A stretch of 12,198 nt of DNA from Frankiaceae bacterium (GTDB taxonomy: Bacteria > Actinomycetota > Actinomycetes > JAFAQI01): positions 1 through 12,198 of the forward strand of contig JAVEEH010000123.1 of assembly GCA_030840545.1 (NCBI GenBank). The letters run 5' to 3'. Every line of letters begins with the position of its first letter. The first letter of the stretch is position 1. Position numbers and translations under genes: made by a program. This document shows positions 1 through 6,218 of this stretch, piece after piece. The notes beneath the pieces were generated by a model, which was given only the letters and a program-made list of their open reading frames with translations, did not search any database and was not told where the DNA came from.

Positions 1-378
1 GCCGGAGAGCCGCCGCACGACCTCGTCGTCGTCCACGACCAGCTCGAGCACGACGTCCAGCGGCGTCCCGGCTTCTTCGAGCGTCTCGTCGAACGTGACC
101 GCCTGCGGCACGGTGCGCGGAAAGCCGTCGAGCAGGAATCCGTTGCGCGCGTCCTCCTCCGCCAGCCGGTCGCGGACCATGCCGATGGTGATCTCGTCGG
201 GGACGAGGTCGCCGGCGTCCATGTACTTGCGCGCCTCCTGACCCAGCGGCGTGCCCTGGCTCACGTTGGCGCGAAAGATGTCCCCCGTCGAGATCTTCGG
301 CACCCCGAGGTGCGCGGAGATGAACTGGGCCTGCGTCCCCTTGCCGGCGCCTGGGGGGCCCACGAGGACCAACCTCAT
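1..378 (-). CDS. adk: Adenylate kinase, 3' end cut by window edge
   Basis: Cytosolic nucleotide kinase that interconverts ATP + AMP and 2 ADP. The 126 visible codons read from the ATG at 376-378 to the window edge without a stop. The N-terminus MRLVLVGPPGAGKGTQAQF contains the P-loop (GPPGAGKGT, residues 7-15). STGDIFR (30-36) belongs to the AMP-binding part, and DGFPRT (84-89) is the adenylate kinase signature with its conserved Asp and Arg. The sequence stops at VVRRLSG (120-126), where the LID domain should begin, so roughly the last 40% of a normal protein of about 215 residues lies outside. It starts 16 bases after the secY stop, with only a G-rich, weak Shine-Dalgarno (GGACGGGG). The secY-adk order is classical, and co-transcription is likely. 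Confidence 0.97.
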   Translation of the reverse strand, partial: MRLVLVGPPGAGKGTQAQFISAHLGVPKISTGDIFRANVSQGTPLGQEARKYMDAGDLVPDEITIGMVRDRLAEEDARNGFLLDGFPRTVPQAVTFDETLEEAGTPLDVVLELVVDDDEVVRRLSG

Positions 379-394
379 CAGTGCCCCGTCCGCA

Positions 395-1711
395 CTAGCG
401 GAGGAAGCCCTCGTAGTTGCGCAGCATCAGCTGGCTCTCGATCTGTTTCGAGGTGTCGAGACCCACGCCGACGAGGATGAGCACGGAGGTGCCGCCGAAG
501 GGGAACGTCTGGTTGGCGCCGGCGGTGCCGCCGGGCAGGAACGCCAGGGCGATGATCGGCAGCACGGCGACCGCGGTCAGGTAGAGCGACCCCGGCAAGG
601 TGATCCGGGACAGGACGTACTCGAGATACTCAGCGGTCGGCCGGCCGGGTCTGATGCCCGGGATGAAGCCGCCGTACTTGCGCATGTTGTCGCTCACCTC
701 CACCGGGTTGAAGGTGATGGCGACGTAGAAGTAGGTGAAGAAGATCGTCAGCAGGCCATAGCTGGCGATGTAGGTCCAGGAGTCGGTGCGCGCGAAGTAG
801 GTCTGGACGAAGTTGGTGAACCCCTTGTTGCTGGCCCACACCTGCGACAGCAGCTGAGGTAAGTAGAGCAGCGACGAGGAGAAGATGACCGGGATGACGC
901 CGGCCTGGTTGACCTTCAACGGGATGTAGGTGGCGGTGCCGCCGTACATCCGTCTGCCGATCATGCGCTTGGCGTACTGCACCGGGATCCGGCGTTGGCC
1001 CTGCTCCATGAAGACGATCAGCGTGATGATCACGAGACCCAGCGCCAGCACGAGCGTGAACGTGAAGGCGCCCTTGGTCTGGAGGATCTGCGAACCCTGG
1101 CTCGGGAAGCGCGACGCGATCGAGGTGAAGATCAGCAGCGACATGCCGTTGCCGATGCCGCGGTCGGTGATGAGCTCGCCGAGCCACATGATCACGGCGG
1201 TTCCGGCGGTCATGACCATGACCAGCACGGTGATCCGGAACACCGACTCGGAGTAGAGGATCGGATTGGTGCATGCGCCGTTGAACAACCGGGGTGACGA
1301 TCCCCGCGCCAGCGCCACGATGCCGGTGGACTGCAGCACGGCGAGCGCGACGGTGAGGTAGCGGGTGTACTGCGTGAGCTTGGCCTGACCGGCCTGCCCC
1401 TGCTCCTTCAACCGCTCGAGGCGCGGGATCACCACGACGAGCAGCTGGATGATGATGCTGCTCGTGATGTAGGGCATGATCCCGAGCGCAAATACGGACA
1501 GCTGCAGCAGCGCGCCGCCGCTGAACAGGTTGATCAGCCCGTAGACCGACGAGCTCTTCGTCGCGGTGATGCAGGCGTGCACGGCCTGGTAGTTGACGCC
1601 TGGCGCCGGCATGACCGAGCCGAGCCGGAACAACCCCATGACCGCAAGCGTGAAGAGGATCTTCTTGCGGAGGTCGGGGGTGCGAAAGGCCCTGCCGAAC
1701 GCGGTGAGCAC
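395..1711 (-). CDS. secY: Preprotein translocase subunit SecY
   Basis: Pore subunit of the SecYEG channel, which moves unfolded proteins across or into the cytoplasmic membrane with SecA or the ribosome. At 438 residues it is the usual length, with about ten hydrophobic segments. Visible family blocks are FSGGALLQLSVFALGIMPYI (63-82), WLGELITDRGIGNGMSLL (176-193), GQRRIPVQYAKR (238-249, the cytoplasmic loop that contacts SecA and ribosome), NPVEVSDNMRKYGGFIPGIR (335-354) and the C-terminal LMLRNYEGFLR. The start is GTG at 1709-1711, chosen because an excellent ribosome binding site lies 8 bases upstream and the family N-terminus (FGRAFRTPDLRKKILFTL) follows at once. It is preceded by a 53-base spacer, the third longest in the window, and followed by adk 16 bases later. 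Confidence 0.98.
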   Translation of the reverse strand: MLTAFGRAFRTPDLRKKILFTLAVMGLFRLGSVMPAPGVNYQAVHACITATKSSSVYGLINLFSGGALLQLSVFALGIMPYITSSIIIQLLVVVIPRLERLKEQGQAGQAKLTQYTRYLTVALAVLQSTGIVALARGSSPRLFNGACTNPILYSESVFRITVLVMVMTAGTAVIMWLGELITDRGIGNGMSLLIFTSIASRFPSQGSQILQTKGAFTFTLVLALGLVIITLIVFMEQGQRRIPVQYAKRMIGRRMYGGTATYIPLKVNQAGVIPVIFSSSLLYLPQLLSQVWASNKGFTNFVQTYFARTDSWTYIASYGLLTIFFTYFYVAITFNPVEVSDNMRKYGGFIPGIRPGRPTAEYLEYVLSRITLPGSLYLTAVAVLPIIALAFLPGGTAGANQTFPFGGTSVLILVGVGLDTSKQIESQLMLRNYEGFLR

Positions 1712-1717
1712 GGCTCG

Positions 1718-1725
1718 CTCCTCCT
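1718..1725 (-). promoter_or_regulatory. Strong ribosome binding site for secY
   Basis: On the minus strand the octamer AGGAGGAG stands with its GGAGG core 8 bases before the GTG at 1709-1711. It settles the GTG start and is among the best Shine-Dalgarno matches in the window. This suits a gene that follows a 53-base spacer and so depends less on coupling to rplO. Confidence 0.75.
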
Positions 1726-1738
1726 AGACCAAATCGGG

Positions 1739-1749
1739 GTGTCTGACAC
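1739..1749 (-). repeat. Short inverted repeat in rplO-secY spacer
   Basis: GTGTC-A-GACAC is a perfect 5-base inverted repeat around a single central base, lying between the rplO stop and the secY ribosome binding site. As RNA the one-base loop cannot form, so if it matters it is more likely a DNA site. An 11-base repeat of this kind can easily occur by chance. No convincing -35/-10 pair was found around it. Confidence 0.3.
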
Positions 1750-1764
1750 TAACAGCCGGCAAAA

Positions 1765-2205
1765 CTACAGCTGTGTCGTTGAGCCGCCCGCCGCGTTGAT
1801 CTTCTCCCGCGCCGTCCCCGAGAAGCCGTGTGCTCGGACCTGCAGAGCGACGGAGACCTCACCGGCGCCCAAGATCTTGACCAGGTGCCCCGGTCGGACC
1901 GCGCCCTTCTCGGCCAGCAGCTCGGGGTCGACCGAGCCGCCCTCCGGGAACAGTGCCGAGAGCTTGTCGAGGTTGACGACCTGGTACTCGGTGCGGAAGG
2001 GGTTCTTGAACCCCTTGAGCTTGGGCACCCGCATGTGGAACGGCATCTGACCGCCCTCGAAGGCCGCCGGGACCTGGTAGCGGGCCTTGGTGCCCTTGGT
2101 CCCGCGGCCGGCGGTCTTGCCCTTGGAGCCTTCGCCTCGCCCGACCCGGGTCTTGGCCTTGTGCGCGCCCGGAGCCGGGCGCAGGTGATGGACCTTGAGG
2201 GTCAT
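1765..2205 (-). CDS. rplO: 50S ribosomal protein L15
   Basis: Large-subunit protein that binds 23S rRNA late in assembly. It has 146 residues, the normal length. The N-terminus MTLKVHHLRPAPG is followed by the Gly/Lys/Arg-rich rRNA-threading extension (residues 18-55, including GRGEGSKGKTAGRGTKG). The globular C-terminal half includes VKILGAGEVSVALQVRAHGFSGTA (109-132). The start at the ATG 2203-2205 was chosen over an upstream in-frame start because it matches the family N-terminus and lies 4 bases after the rpmD stop. A GAGGAGG motif sits inside the end of rpmD, about 12 bases upstream, which is rather far. It is the last ribosomal gene before secY. Confidence 0.98.
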   Translation of the reverse strand: MTLKVHHLRPAPGAHKAKTRVGRGEGSKGKTAGRGTKGTKARYQVPAAFEGGQMPFHMRVPKLKGFKNPFRTEYQVVNLDKLSALFPEGGSVDPELLAEKGAVRPGHLVKILGAGEVSVALQVRAHGFSGTAREKINAAGGSTTQL

Positions 2206-2209
2206 GCCG

Positions 2210-2392
2210 TTACTCGACCTCCTCGACCGACACGAGGTGCGAGACGGTGGCAACCATCCCGCGGATCTCCGGTCGGTCCTCTTTGACGACGACGTCGCGC
2301 ATCCGCTTGAGACCGAGCGAGCGCAGCGTCTCCCGCTGGCTGTGCGTCCCGCCGATCGGCGAGCGACGTTGGGTGATCTTCAGGCGCGGCAC
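2210..2392 (-). CDS. rpmD: 50S ribosomal protein L30
   Basis: Small large-subunit protein of about 60 residues that binds 23S rRNA. The 60-residue product reads VPRLKITQRRSPIGGTHSQR, then a helix and a final strand pair ending VSHLVSVEEVE. This is the bacterial L30 pattern, including the usual IG.xxxQR.TLRSLGL stretch (13-28). The start is the GTG at 2390-2392, two bases after the rpsE stop. A longer in-frame reading would begin inside rpsE and add unrelated residues. No good Shine-Dalgarno precedes it, so it is probably translated by coupling to rpsE. It is a small gene easily missed by length filters. Confidence 0.95.
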   Translation of the reverse strand: MPRLKITQRRSPIGGTHSQRETLRSLGLKRMRDVVVKEDRPEIRGMVATVSHLVSVEEVE

Positions 2393-2394
2393 GG

Positions 2395-3009
2395 TCAGAC
2401 ACCGGCCCCGGCGGCGCGCGCCCGGAGCATCGCGGCGGGCGCCACGTCCTCGATCGGGAGCCCGCGGCGTGCCGCGATCTCCTCGGGACGGTGCAACGCC
2501 TTCAGCGCGGCTACGGTCGCATGCACGATGTTGATCGGGTTGGACGAGCCGAGCGACTTGCTCAGCACGTCGTGGATGCCGGCGCACTCCAGCACGGCGC
2601 GCACCGGGCCACCGGCGATGACGCCGGTTCCGGGGCTGGCCGGCTTGAGGAGTACGACGCCGGCGGCCTTCTCGCCCTGGATCGGATGCGGGATCGTGCC
2701 CTGGATGCGGGGGACCTGGAAGAAGTGCTTCTTGGCCTCCTCGACGCCCTTGGCGATGGCCGCGGGCACCTCCTTGGCCTTGCCGTAGCCGACTCCGACC
2801 ATGCCGTCGCCGTCACCGACGATGACCAGGGCGGTGAAGCTGAACCGCCGGCCACCCTTGACGACCTTGGCGACACGGTTGATCGCGACGACGCGCTCGA
2901 GGTATGCGGTGGCGGCCGGGCCGCCCTGGGCTCCCCGGCCGTCGCCGCGGCGCTCTCGGCGCTCGCCGCCGCCACCGGCAGTGCCGCCGCGACGCTGAGC
3001 TCCTGGCAT
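2395..3009 (-). CDS. rpsE: 30S ribosomal protein S5
   Basis: Small-subunit protein near the mRNA entry and decoding region, involved in translational accuracy and assembly. It has 204 residues. The N-terminal 33 residues are a Gly/Arg-rich low-complexity extension (RRGGTAGGGGERRERRG), common in actinobacterial S5. The double-stranded RNA-binding domain starts at about YLERVVAINRVAKVVKGGRR (36-55) and includes GDGDGMVGVGYGKAKEVP (65-81). The second domain includes SPGTGVIAGGPVRAVLECAG (125-144). It starts at ATG 3007-3009, 22 bases after the rplR stop, with AGGGAG 6 bases upstream. The extension makes it longer than E. coli S5 (167 residues). Nothing else is unusual. Confidence 0.98.
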   Translation of the reverse strand: MPGAQRRGGTAGGGGERRERRGDGRGAQGGPAATAYLERVVAINRVAKVVKGGRRFSFTALVIVGDGDGMVGVGYGKAKEVPAAIAKGVEEAKKHFFQVPRIQGTIPHPIQGEKAAGVVLLKPASPGTGVIAGGPVRAVLECAGIHDVLSKSLGSSNPINIVHATVAALKALHRPEEIAARRGLPIEDVAPAAMLRARAAGAGV

Positions 3010-3031
3010 TACTTGCTCCCTAGATAGGTCA

Positions 3032-3403
3032 TCAGAAGGTCAGACCGCCTTCACGCGCGGCTTCAGCCAGCGCGGCGATGCGGCCGTGGTAGCGGTTGCC
3101 GCCGCGGTCGAACACGACCTGGTCGATGCCGGCGGCCTTCGCCCGCTCGGCGACCAGGCGGCCGACCGCCGCCGCGCGCGTCTTCTTGTCCCCGTTGGTG
3201 CCCCGAACGCCCTCGTCGAGCGTCGACGCCGAGACCAGCGTGCGGTGGGTGATGTCGTCGACGACCTGTACGCCGATGTGCCGGGTCGAGCGGGTCACGA
3301 CCAGGCGCGGCCGCATGGTGGTGCCGTGCACCTTCTTGCGCACCCGCAGATGCCTGCGGCTGCGAGCGACCCGGCGGGTCGAGGAGGTCTTGGACGCACT
3401 CAT
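3032..3403 (-). CDS. rplR: 50S ribosomal protein L18
   Basis: Large-subunit protein of the central protuberance that, with L5, holds 5S rRNA. It has 123 residues, the usual size. A basic N-terminal tail (residues 1-30, rich in Arg/Lys/Ser) leads into RPRLVVTRSTRHIGVQVVDD (31-50). The protein ends with the family block VFDRGGNRYHGRIAALAEAA (97-116) followed by REGGLTF. It starts at ATG 3401-3403, two bases after the rplF stop, with only a weak G-rich ribosome binding site inside the end of rplF. Coupled translation is likely. Confidence 0.98.
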   Translation of the reverse strand: MSASKTSSTRRVARSRRHLRVRKKVHGTTMRPRLVVTRSTRHIGVQVVDDITHRTLVSASTLDEGVRGTNGDKKTRAAAVGRLVAERAKAAGIDQVVFDRGGNRYHGRIAALAEAAREGGLTF

Positions 3404-3405
3404 GG

Positions 3406-3942
3406 CTACTTGCCCGCCTTTCCGGCCTTGCGTCGAACGACTTCGCCCTGGTAGCGGACGCCCTTGCCCTTGTAGGGCTCCGGCTTGCGGATCTTGCGGA
3501 TGTTGGCCGCGGTTTCGCCGACCTTCTGCTTGTCGATCCCCGACACGACGAAACGCGTAGGCGCCTCGACCGTGAACGTGATGCCGTCCGGCGCAGGCAC
3601 GAAGACCGGGTGGCTGAAGCCGAGCGCGAACTCGAGGTCCGAGCCCTTCGCCTGAACCCGGTAACCGGTGCCGACGATCTCGAGGGTCTTGCTGTAGCCC
3701 TCGGTCACACCCTTGACCATGTTGGCCACGAGCGTGCGGGTGAGGCCGTGCCGGGCGCGGCTGTCGCGCTCGTCGTCCGGGCGCCGCACGAGCAGGGTGC
3801 CGTCCTCCTGCTCCAGGAGGATCGGTTCGACGACGGTGTGCGACAGGGTGCCCTTCGGGCCCTTGACCGTGACGTCACGGCCGTTGATCGTCACCTCGAC
3901 GCCGGACGGGACCGGGATCGGGAGCTTGCCGATGCGGGACAT
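3406..3942 (-). CDS. rplF: 50S ribosomal protein L6
   Basis: Large-subunit protein near the L7/L12 stalk base and the factor-binding site. The 178-residue product has two similar alpha/beta domains, typical of L6. It begins SRIGKLPIPVPSGVEVTING. It carries EIVGTGYRVQAKG (88-100) at the start of domain 2 and the bacterial signature PEPYKGKGVRY (155-165) near the end. The ATG at 3940-3942 was chosen because GGAGG stands 7 bases upstream; 16 extra in-frame upstream codons are not L6-like. It lies 19 bases after the rpsH stop and two bases before rplR. Confidence 0.98.
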   Translation of the reverse strand: MSRIGKLPIPVPSGVEVTINGRDVTVKGPKGTLSHTVVEPILLEQEDGTLLVRRPDDERDSRARHGLTRTLVANMVKGVTEGYSKTLEIVGTGYRVQAKGSDLEFALGFSHPVFVPAPDGITFTVEAPTRFVVSGIDKQKVGETAANIRKIRKPEPYKGKGVRYQGEVVRRKAGKAGK

Positions 3943-3961
3943 GCTCTCGCCTCCTCTCCCG

Positions 3962-4366
3962 CTACCAGACGTAGGCGAGGACTTCCCCACCTACGCCCTG
4001 CTTCTGGCACTGCTTGTCGGTGCGCAACCCAGCCGACGTCGAGATGATGGCCACCCCGAGACCGCCCAGCACGCGCGGCAGGTTGGTCGCCTTCGCGTAG
4101 ACCCGCAGGCCCGGCTTGGAGATCCGGCGGATGCCGGCGATCGATCGCTCGCGGTTCTGGCCGAACTTGAGGTTCACCGTCAGGGCCTTGCCCGGACCGG
4201 CCTCGTTGTCCTCGACGTTCCAGCTCGCGATGTAGCCCTCCTGCTGGAGGATCTCCGCGATGTGCGTCTTGATCTTGCTGTAAGGCATCACCACGGTGTC
4301 GTGGTAGGCCGAGTTGGCGTTGCGCAGACGCGTCAGCATGTCTGCGATCGGGTCGGTCATCGTCAT
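3962..4366 (-). CDS. rpsH: 30S ribosomal protein S8
   Basis: Primary 16S rRNA-binding protein of the small-subunit platform. In E. coli it also represses spc operon translation by binding the mRNA. It has 134 residues. MTMTDPIADMLTRLRNANSA is the typical actinobacterial start, and the C-terminal rRNA-binding block is GLGVAIISTSAGLRTDKQ (102-119), ending GGEVLAYVW. Two ATGs stand in frame (4364-4366 and 4358-4360). The first matches the usual MTMTDP start. Neither has a good Shine-Dalgarno: the nearest, AAAGG, is 13 bases away and buried in the hairpin at 4371-4411. The 91-base spacer upstream is the longest inside the ribosomal cluster, so expression may depend on unfolding this hairpin or on coupled translation. 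Confidence 0.98.
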   Translation of the reverse strand: MTMTDPIADMLTRLRNANSAYHDTVVMPYSKIKTHIAEILQQEGYIASWNVEDNEAGPGKALTVNLKFGQNRERSIAGIRRISKPGLRVYAKATNLPRVLGGLGVAIISTSAGLRTDKQCQKQGVGGEVLAYVW

Positions 4367-4370
4367 TTCT

Positions 4371-4411
4371 TCGTCGCAACCTTTCTCGCTTCGCTCGAAA
4401 CGTCGCGACGA
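4371..4411 (-). promoter_or_regulatory. 41-nt hairpin just upstream of rpsH
   Basis: Read as minus-strand RNA, 4411-4402 pairs with 4380-4371 over ten positions (nine Watson-Crick, one G-U). After one G/G mismatch, UUUC (4400-4397) pairs with GAAA (4385-4382). Opposed GA/GA bases follow, able to form tandem sheared G-A pairs, and the top is GC-GAA-GC. The hairpin ends four bases before the rpsH ATG and buries the only AAAGG in reach. It has no U-tract after it, so it does not look like a terminator. It could control S8 translation, mark an RNA-processing site, or be one copy of a dispersed palindrome. The pairing is seen directly; the role is inference. Confidence 0.5.
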
Positions 4412-4457
4412 GGCGAAAACACGTCCGAGCTGGTTCGAGGTGAATTCATGTCGTCTG

Positions 4458-4643
4458 CTACCAGGAGCTCTTGGTTACGCCGGGCAGCTCGCCGGCGTGC
4501 GCCATCTCGCGCAGGCAGATGCGGCACAAGCCGAACACGCGGTAGACCGAGCGCGCCCGTCCGCAACGTGAGCAGCGGGTGTAGCCGCGCACGTTGAACT
4601 TGGGCTTGCGCCCCGCCTTGGCGATCATCGCCTTGGTTGCCAT
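4458..4643 (-). CDS. rpsZ: 30S ribosomal protein S14, type Z (zinc form)
   Basis: Small-subunit head protein that binds 16S rRNA and is needed late in assembly. At 61 residues it is the short form. Four cysteines at 24, 27 (CSRC) and 40, 43 (CRIC) form the zinc site. It begins MATKAMIAKAGRKPKFNVRG and ends GELPGVTKSSW, both typical. Actinobacteria often keep a second, cysteine-free S14 elsewhere that is induced when zinc is scarce; that gene is not in this window. It starts at ATG 4641-4643, three bases after the rplE stop, and is followed by the 91-base spacer before rpsH. The older name rpsN is also used for this gene. Confidence 0.97.
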   Translation of the reverse strand: MATKAMIAKAGRKPKFNVRGYTRCSRCGRARSVYRVFGLCRICLREMAHAGELPGVTKSSW

Positions 4644-4646
4644 AGG

Positions 4647-5219
4647 TCAGGACTCCTTGAACGGGAAGCCGAGAGCGCGCAGCAACGCACGTCCCTCGTC
4701 GTCGGTGGCCGCGGTGGTCACGACCGTGATGTCCATGCCGCGCTGCCGGTCGATGGCGTCCGGGTCGATCTCGTGGAACATCGACTGCTCGTTGAGCCCG
4801 AACGTGTAGTTGCCGTTGCCGTCGAGCTTGGTGGCGTCGAGGCCGCGGAAGTCACGGATGCGTGGGAGCGCGGTCGTCAGGAGCCGGTCGAGGAACTCCC
4901 ACATGCGGTCGCCGCGCAGCGTCACGTGCGCGCCGATCGGCATGCCCTCACGCAGCTTGAACTGAGCGATGGACTTGCGGGCTCGCGCGACCGCAGGCTT
5001 CTGACCGGTGATGGCCGTGAGGTCGCGAACAGCCCCTTCGATCAGCTTGCCGTCTCGCGCCGCCTCGCCAACGCCCATGTTGACCTTGATCTTGACCAGC
5101 GTCGGGACCTGCATGACGTTGGCGTAGCTGAACTGCTCGCGCAGCTGAGCAATGATCTCGTCGCGATAGCGCTGCTTGAGGCGCGGAATCTGGCGCGCCT
5201 CGGCGGTTGCGGTTGTCAT
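4647..5219 (-). CDS. rplE: 50S ribosomal protein L5
   Basis: Large-subunit protein of the central protuberance that binds 5S rRNA with L18 and contacts the P-site tRNA and the small subunit. It has 190 residues, the usual length. Recognisable blocks are PRLKQRYRDEI (12-22), VPTLVKIKVNMGVGEAARD (38-56), TGQKPAVARARKSIAQFKLR (71-90) with GMPIGAHVTLRGDRMWEFLD (92-111), and the C-terminal QRGMDITVVTTA (159-170). The ATG at 5217-5219 was chosen because a GGAGAGG motif stands just upstream, overlapping the rplX stop region. The 36 further in-frame codons upstream lie inside rplX and are not L5-like. The gap from rplX is 11 bases. Confidence 0.98.
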   Translation of the reverse strand: MTTATAEARQIPRLKQRYRDEIIAQLREQFSYANVMQVPTLVKIKVNMGVGEAARDGKLIEGAVRDLTAITGQKPAVARARKSIAQFKLREGMPIGAHVTLRGDRMWEFLDRLLTTALPRIRDFRGLDATKLDGNGNYTFGLNEQSMFHEIDPDAIDRQRGMDITVVTTAATDDEGRALLRALGFPFKES

Positions 5220-5230
5220 CGTCCCTCTCC

Positions 5231-5557
5231 TCAGACGTCCCCGCCGCACTTGCGGCAGGTCCGGACCGAGCGGCCGTCGTCGTCCTTGCGGAACCCGATC
5301 CGCGTCGGCTTGCTGCAGTTGGGGCACACGACCTGCACGTTGCTGGCGTGCACCGCCGCCTCTTGCGTCACGATGCCGCCGACCTGCGCACCGCGCTGCG
5401 TCGTCGTCACCTTGGTGTGCTTCTTGACGCGGTTGACACCCTCGACCAAAACGCGGTTGACCTTGGGCATGGTCAGCAGGACCTTGCCCTTGGCGCCCCG
5501 GTCCTTGCCGCTGCGCACCACAACGGTGTCGCCCTTCTTCACGAACAACCCGGCCAT
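5231..5557 (-). CDS. rplX: 50S ribosomal protein L24 with zinc ribbon
   Basis: Early-binding large-subunit protein that starts 23S rRNA folding. It has 108 residues from the ATG. The KOW fold begins at once (MAGLFVKKGDTVVVRSGKDR, then GAKGKVL). The C-terminal half carries two cysteine pairs, CPNC (78, 81) and CRKC (101, 104), forming a zinc ribbon found in one of the two common forms of bacterial L24. An alternative GTG at 5561-5563 would add two residues and overlap the rplN stop as GTGA. The GGAGG at 5568-5572 is 10 bases from the ATG but only 4 from the GTG, so the ATG is preferred, though both are possible. Confidence 0.96.
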   Translation of the reverse strand: MAGLFVKKGDTVVVRSGKDRGAKGKVLLTMPKVNRVLVEGVNRVKKHTKVTTTQRGAQVGGIVTQEAAVHASNVQVVCPNCSKPTRIGFRKDDDGRSVRTCRKCGGDV

Positions 5558-5559
5558 CG

Positions 5560-5928
5560 TCACAACACCTCCGGCGCGAGCGAGATGATCTTCATGAAGC
5601 GCTTCTCCCGGAGCTCGCGGCCAACCGGGCCGAAGATGCGCGTGCCGCGCGGCTCGCCGCCGTCACGGATGAGAACGGCAGCGTTCTCGTCGAAACGGAT
5701 GTAGGAGCCGTCCGCCCGGCGCCGTGCCTTGGTGGTCCGGACGACGACGGCCTTGACCACATCGCCCTTCTTCACGCCGGCGCCCGGCAGGGCGTCCTTC
5801 ACCGTGCCGACGATCACGTCGCCGATCCCGGCGTAACGACGCCCCGAACCACCGAGCACGCGGATGCAGAGGAGCTCTTTGGCACCCGTGTTGTCGGCGA
5901 CCCGAAGGCGTGACTCCTGTTGGATCAC
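5560..5928 (-). CDS. rplN: 50S ribosomal protein L14
   Basis: Large-subunit protein at the subunit interface, forming bridges to 16S rRNA with L19 next to it. It has 122 residues, exactly the usual length, and begins MIQQESRLRVADNTGAKELL. GVKKGDVVKAVVVRTTK (51-67) and RFDENAAVLI (78-87) are the family signature. It ends GPVGRELREKRFMKIISLAPEVL. The start is GTG at 5926-5928, which overlaps the rpsQ stop as GTGA; no other start in frame fits. It marks the classical beginning of the spc group, but the overlap with rpsQ shows no promoter or break between the S10 and spc groups here. Confidence 0.98.
   Translation of the reverse strand: MIQQESRLRVADNTGAKELLCIRVLGGSGRRYAGIGDVIVGTVKDALPGAGVKKGDVVKAVVVRTTKARRRADGSYIRFDENAAVLIRDGGEPRGTRIFGPVGRELREKRFMKIISLAPEVL
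5568..5572 (-). promoter_or_regulatory. GGAGG ribosome binding site deciding rplX start
   Basis: A perfect GGAGG lies inside the last codons of rplN. It is 10 bases from the ATG at 5555-5557 and 4 bases from the alternative GTG at 5561-5563. The spacing and codon type favour the ATG without excluding the GTG. Confidence 0.6.
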
Positions 5929-6209
5929 TTGGCCTTCTCCAGGATCTGCACGATGCGCCAGCGCTTGGTCGCCGACAGCGGCCGCGTCTCCATGAGCAGC
6001 ACGCGGTCACCGACGCCGGCCGAGTTGGCCTCGTCGTGCGCCTTGACCTTGGTGGTCCGCCGGATCGTCTTGCCGTATCGCGGGTGCTGCACCCGGTCCT
6101 CGACCTCGACGGTGACGGTCTTGTTCATCTTGTCGCTCACGACGTAGCCCTCGCGGGTCTTGCGAAAGCCCCGCTCCGGCTTGGCCGTGGCATTGGTTGT
6201 CTCAGTCAT
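5925..6209 (-). CDS. rpsQ: 30S ribosomal protein S17
   Basis: Primary 16S rRNA-binding protein of OB-fold type that helps fold the 5' domain of the small subunit. It has 94 residues. A short polar N-terminal tail (MTETTNATAKPERGFRK) leads into the fold: REGYVVSDKMNKTVTVEVED (19-38), HPRYGKTIRRTTKVKAHDE (42-60), then VGDRVLLMETRPLSATKRWR (66-85), which is the family signature. The ATG at 6207-6209 was preferred over an in-frame GTG at 6227, because GAGG stands 5 bases upstream and the longer form only reads back into the end of rpmC. It is 7 bases after the rpmC stop and its own stop overlaps the rplN start. Confidence 0.97.
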   Translation of the reverse strand: MTETTNATAKPERGFRKTREGYVVSDKMNKTVTVEVEDRVQHPRYGKTIRRTTKVKAHDEANSAGVGDRVLLMETRPLSATKRWRIVQILEKAK

Positions 6210-6214
6210 CGCTT

Positions 6215-6218
6215 CCTC
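6215..6218 (-). promoter_or_regulatory. Ribosome binding site for rpsQ over rpmC stop
   Basis: GAGG overlaps the TGA of rpmC (minus-strand TGAGGAAGCGATG) and is 5 bases from the rpsQ ATG at 6207-6209. This decides the ATG over the upstream in-frame GTG and implies that ribosomes finishing rpmC can restart on rpsQ. Confidence 0.6.

Noticed and set aside
251..862. Plus-strand 203-codon frame near adk and secY
   Set aside because: It is antisense to both genes, and its product is low-complexity and unlike any known family. The minus strand gives unmistakable adenylate kinase and SecY.
2202..2402. 66-codon frame at the rpmD position
   Set aside because: It is the wrong reading frame over rpmD. 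The frame starting GTG at 2390-2392 gives a clear 60-residue L30.
4401..4410. Perfect 10-base palindrome CGTCGCGACG as a DNA operator
   Set aside because: It is explained as part of the 5' arm of the larger hairpin at 4371-4411; short CG palindromes are common in such DNA.
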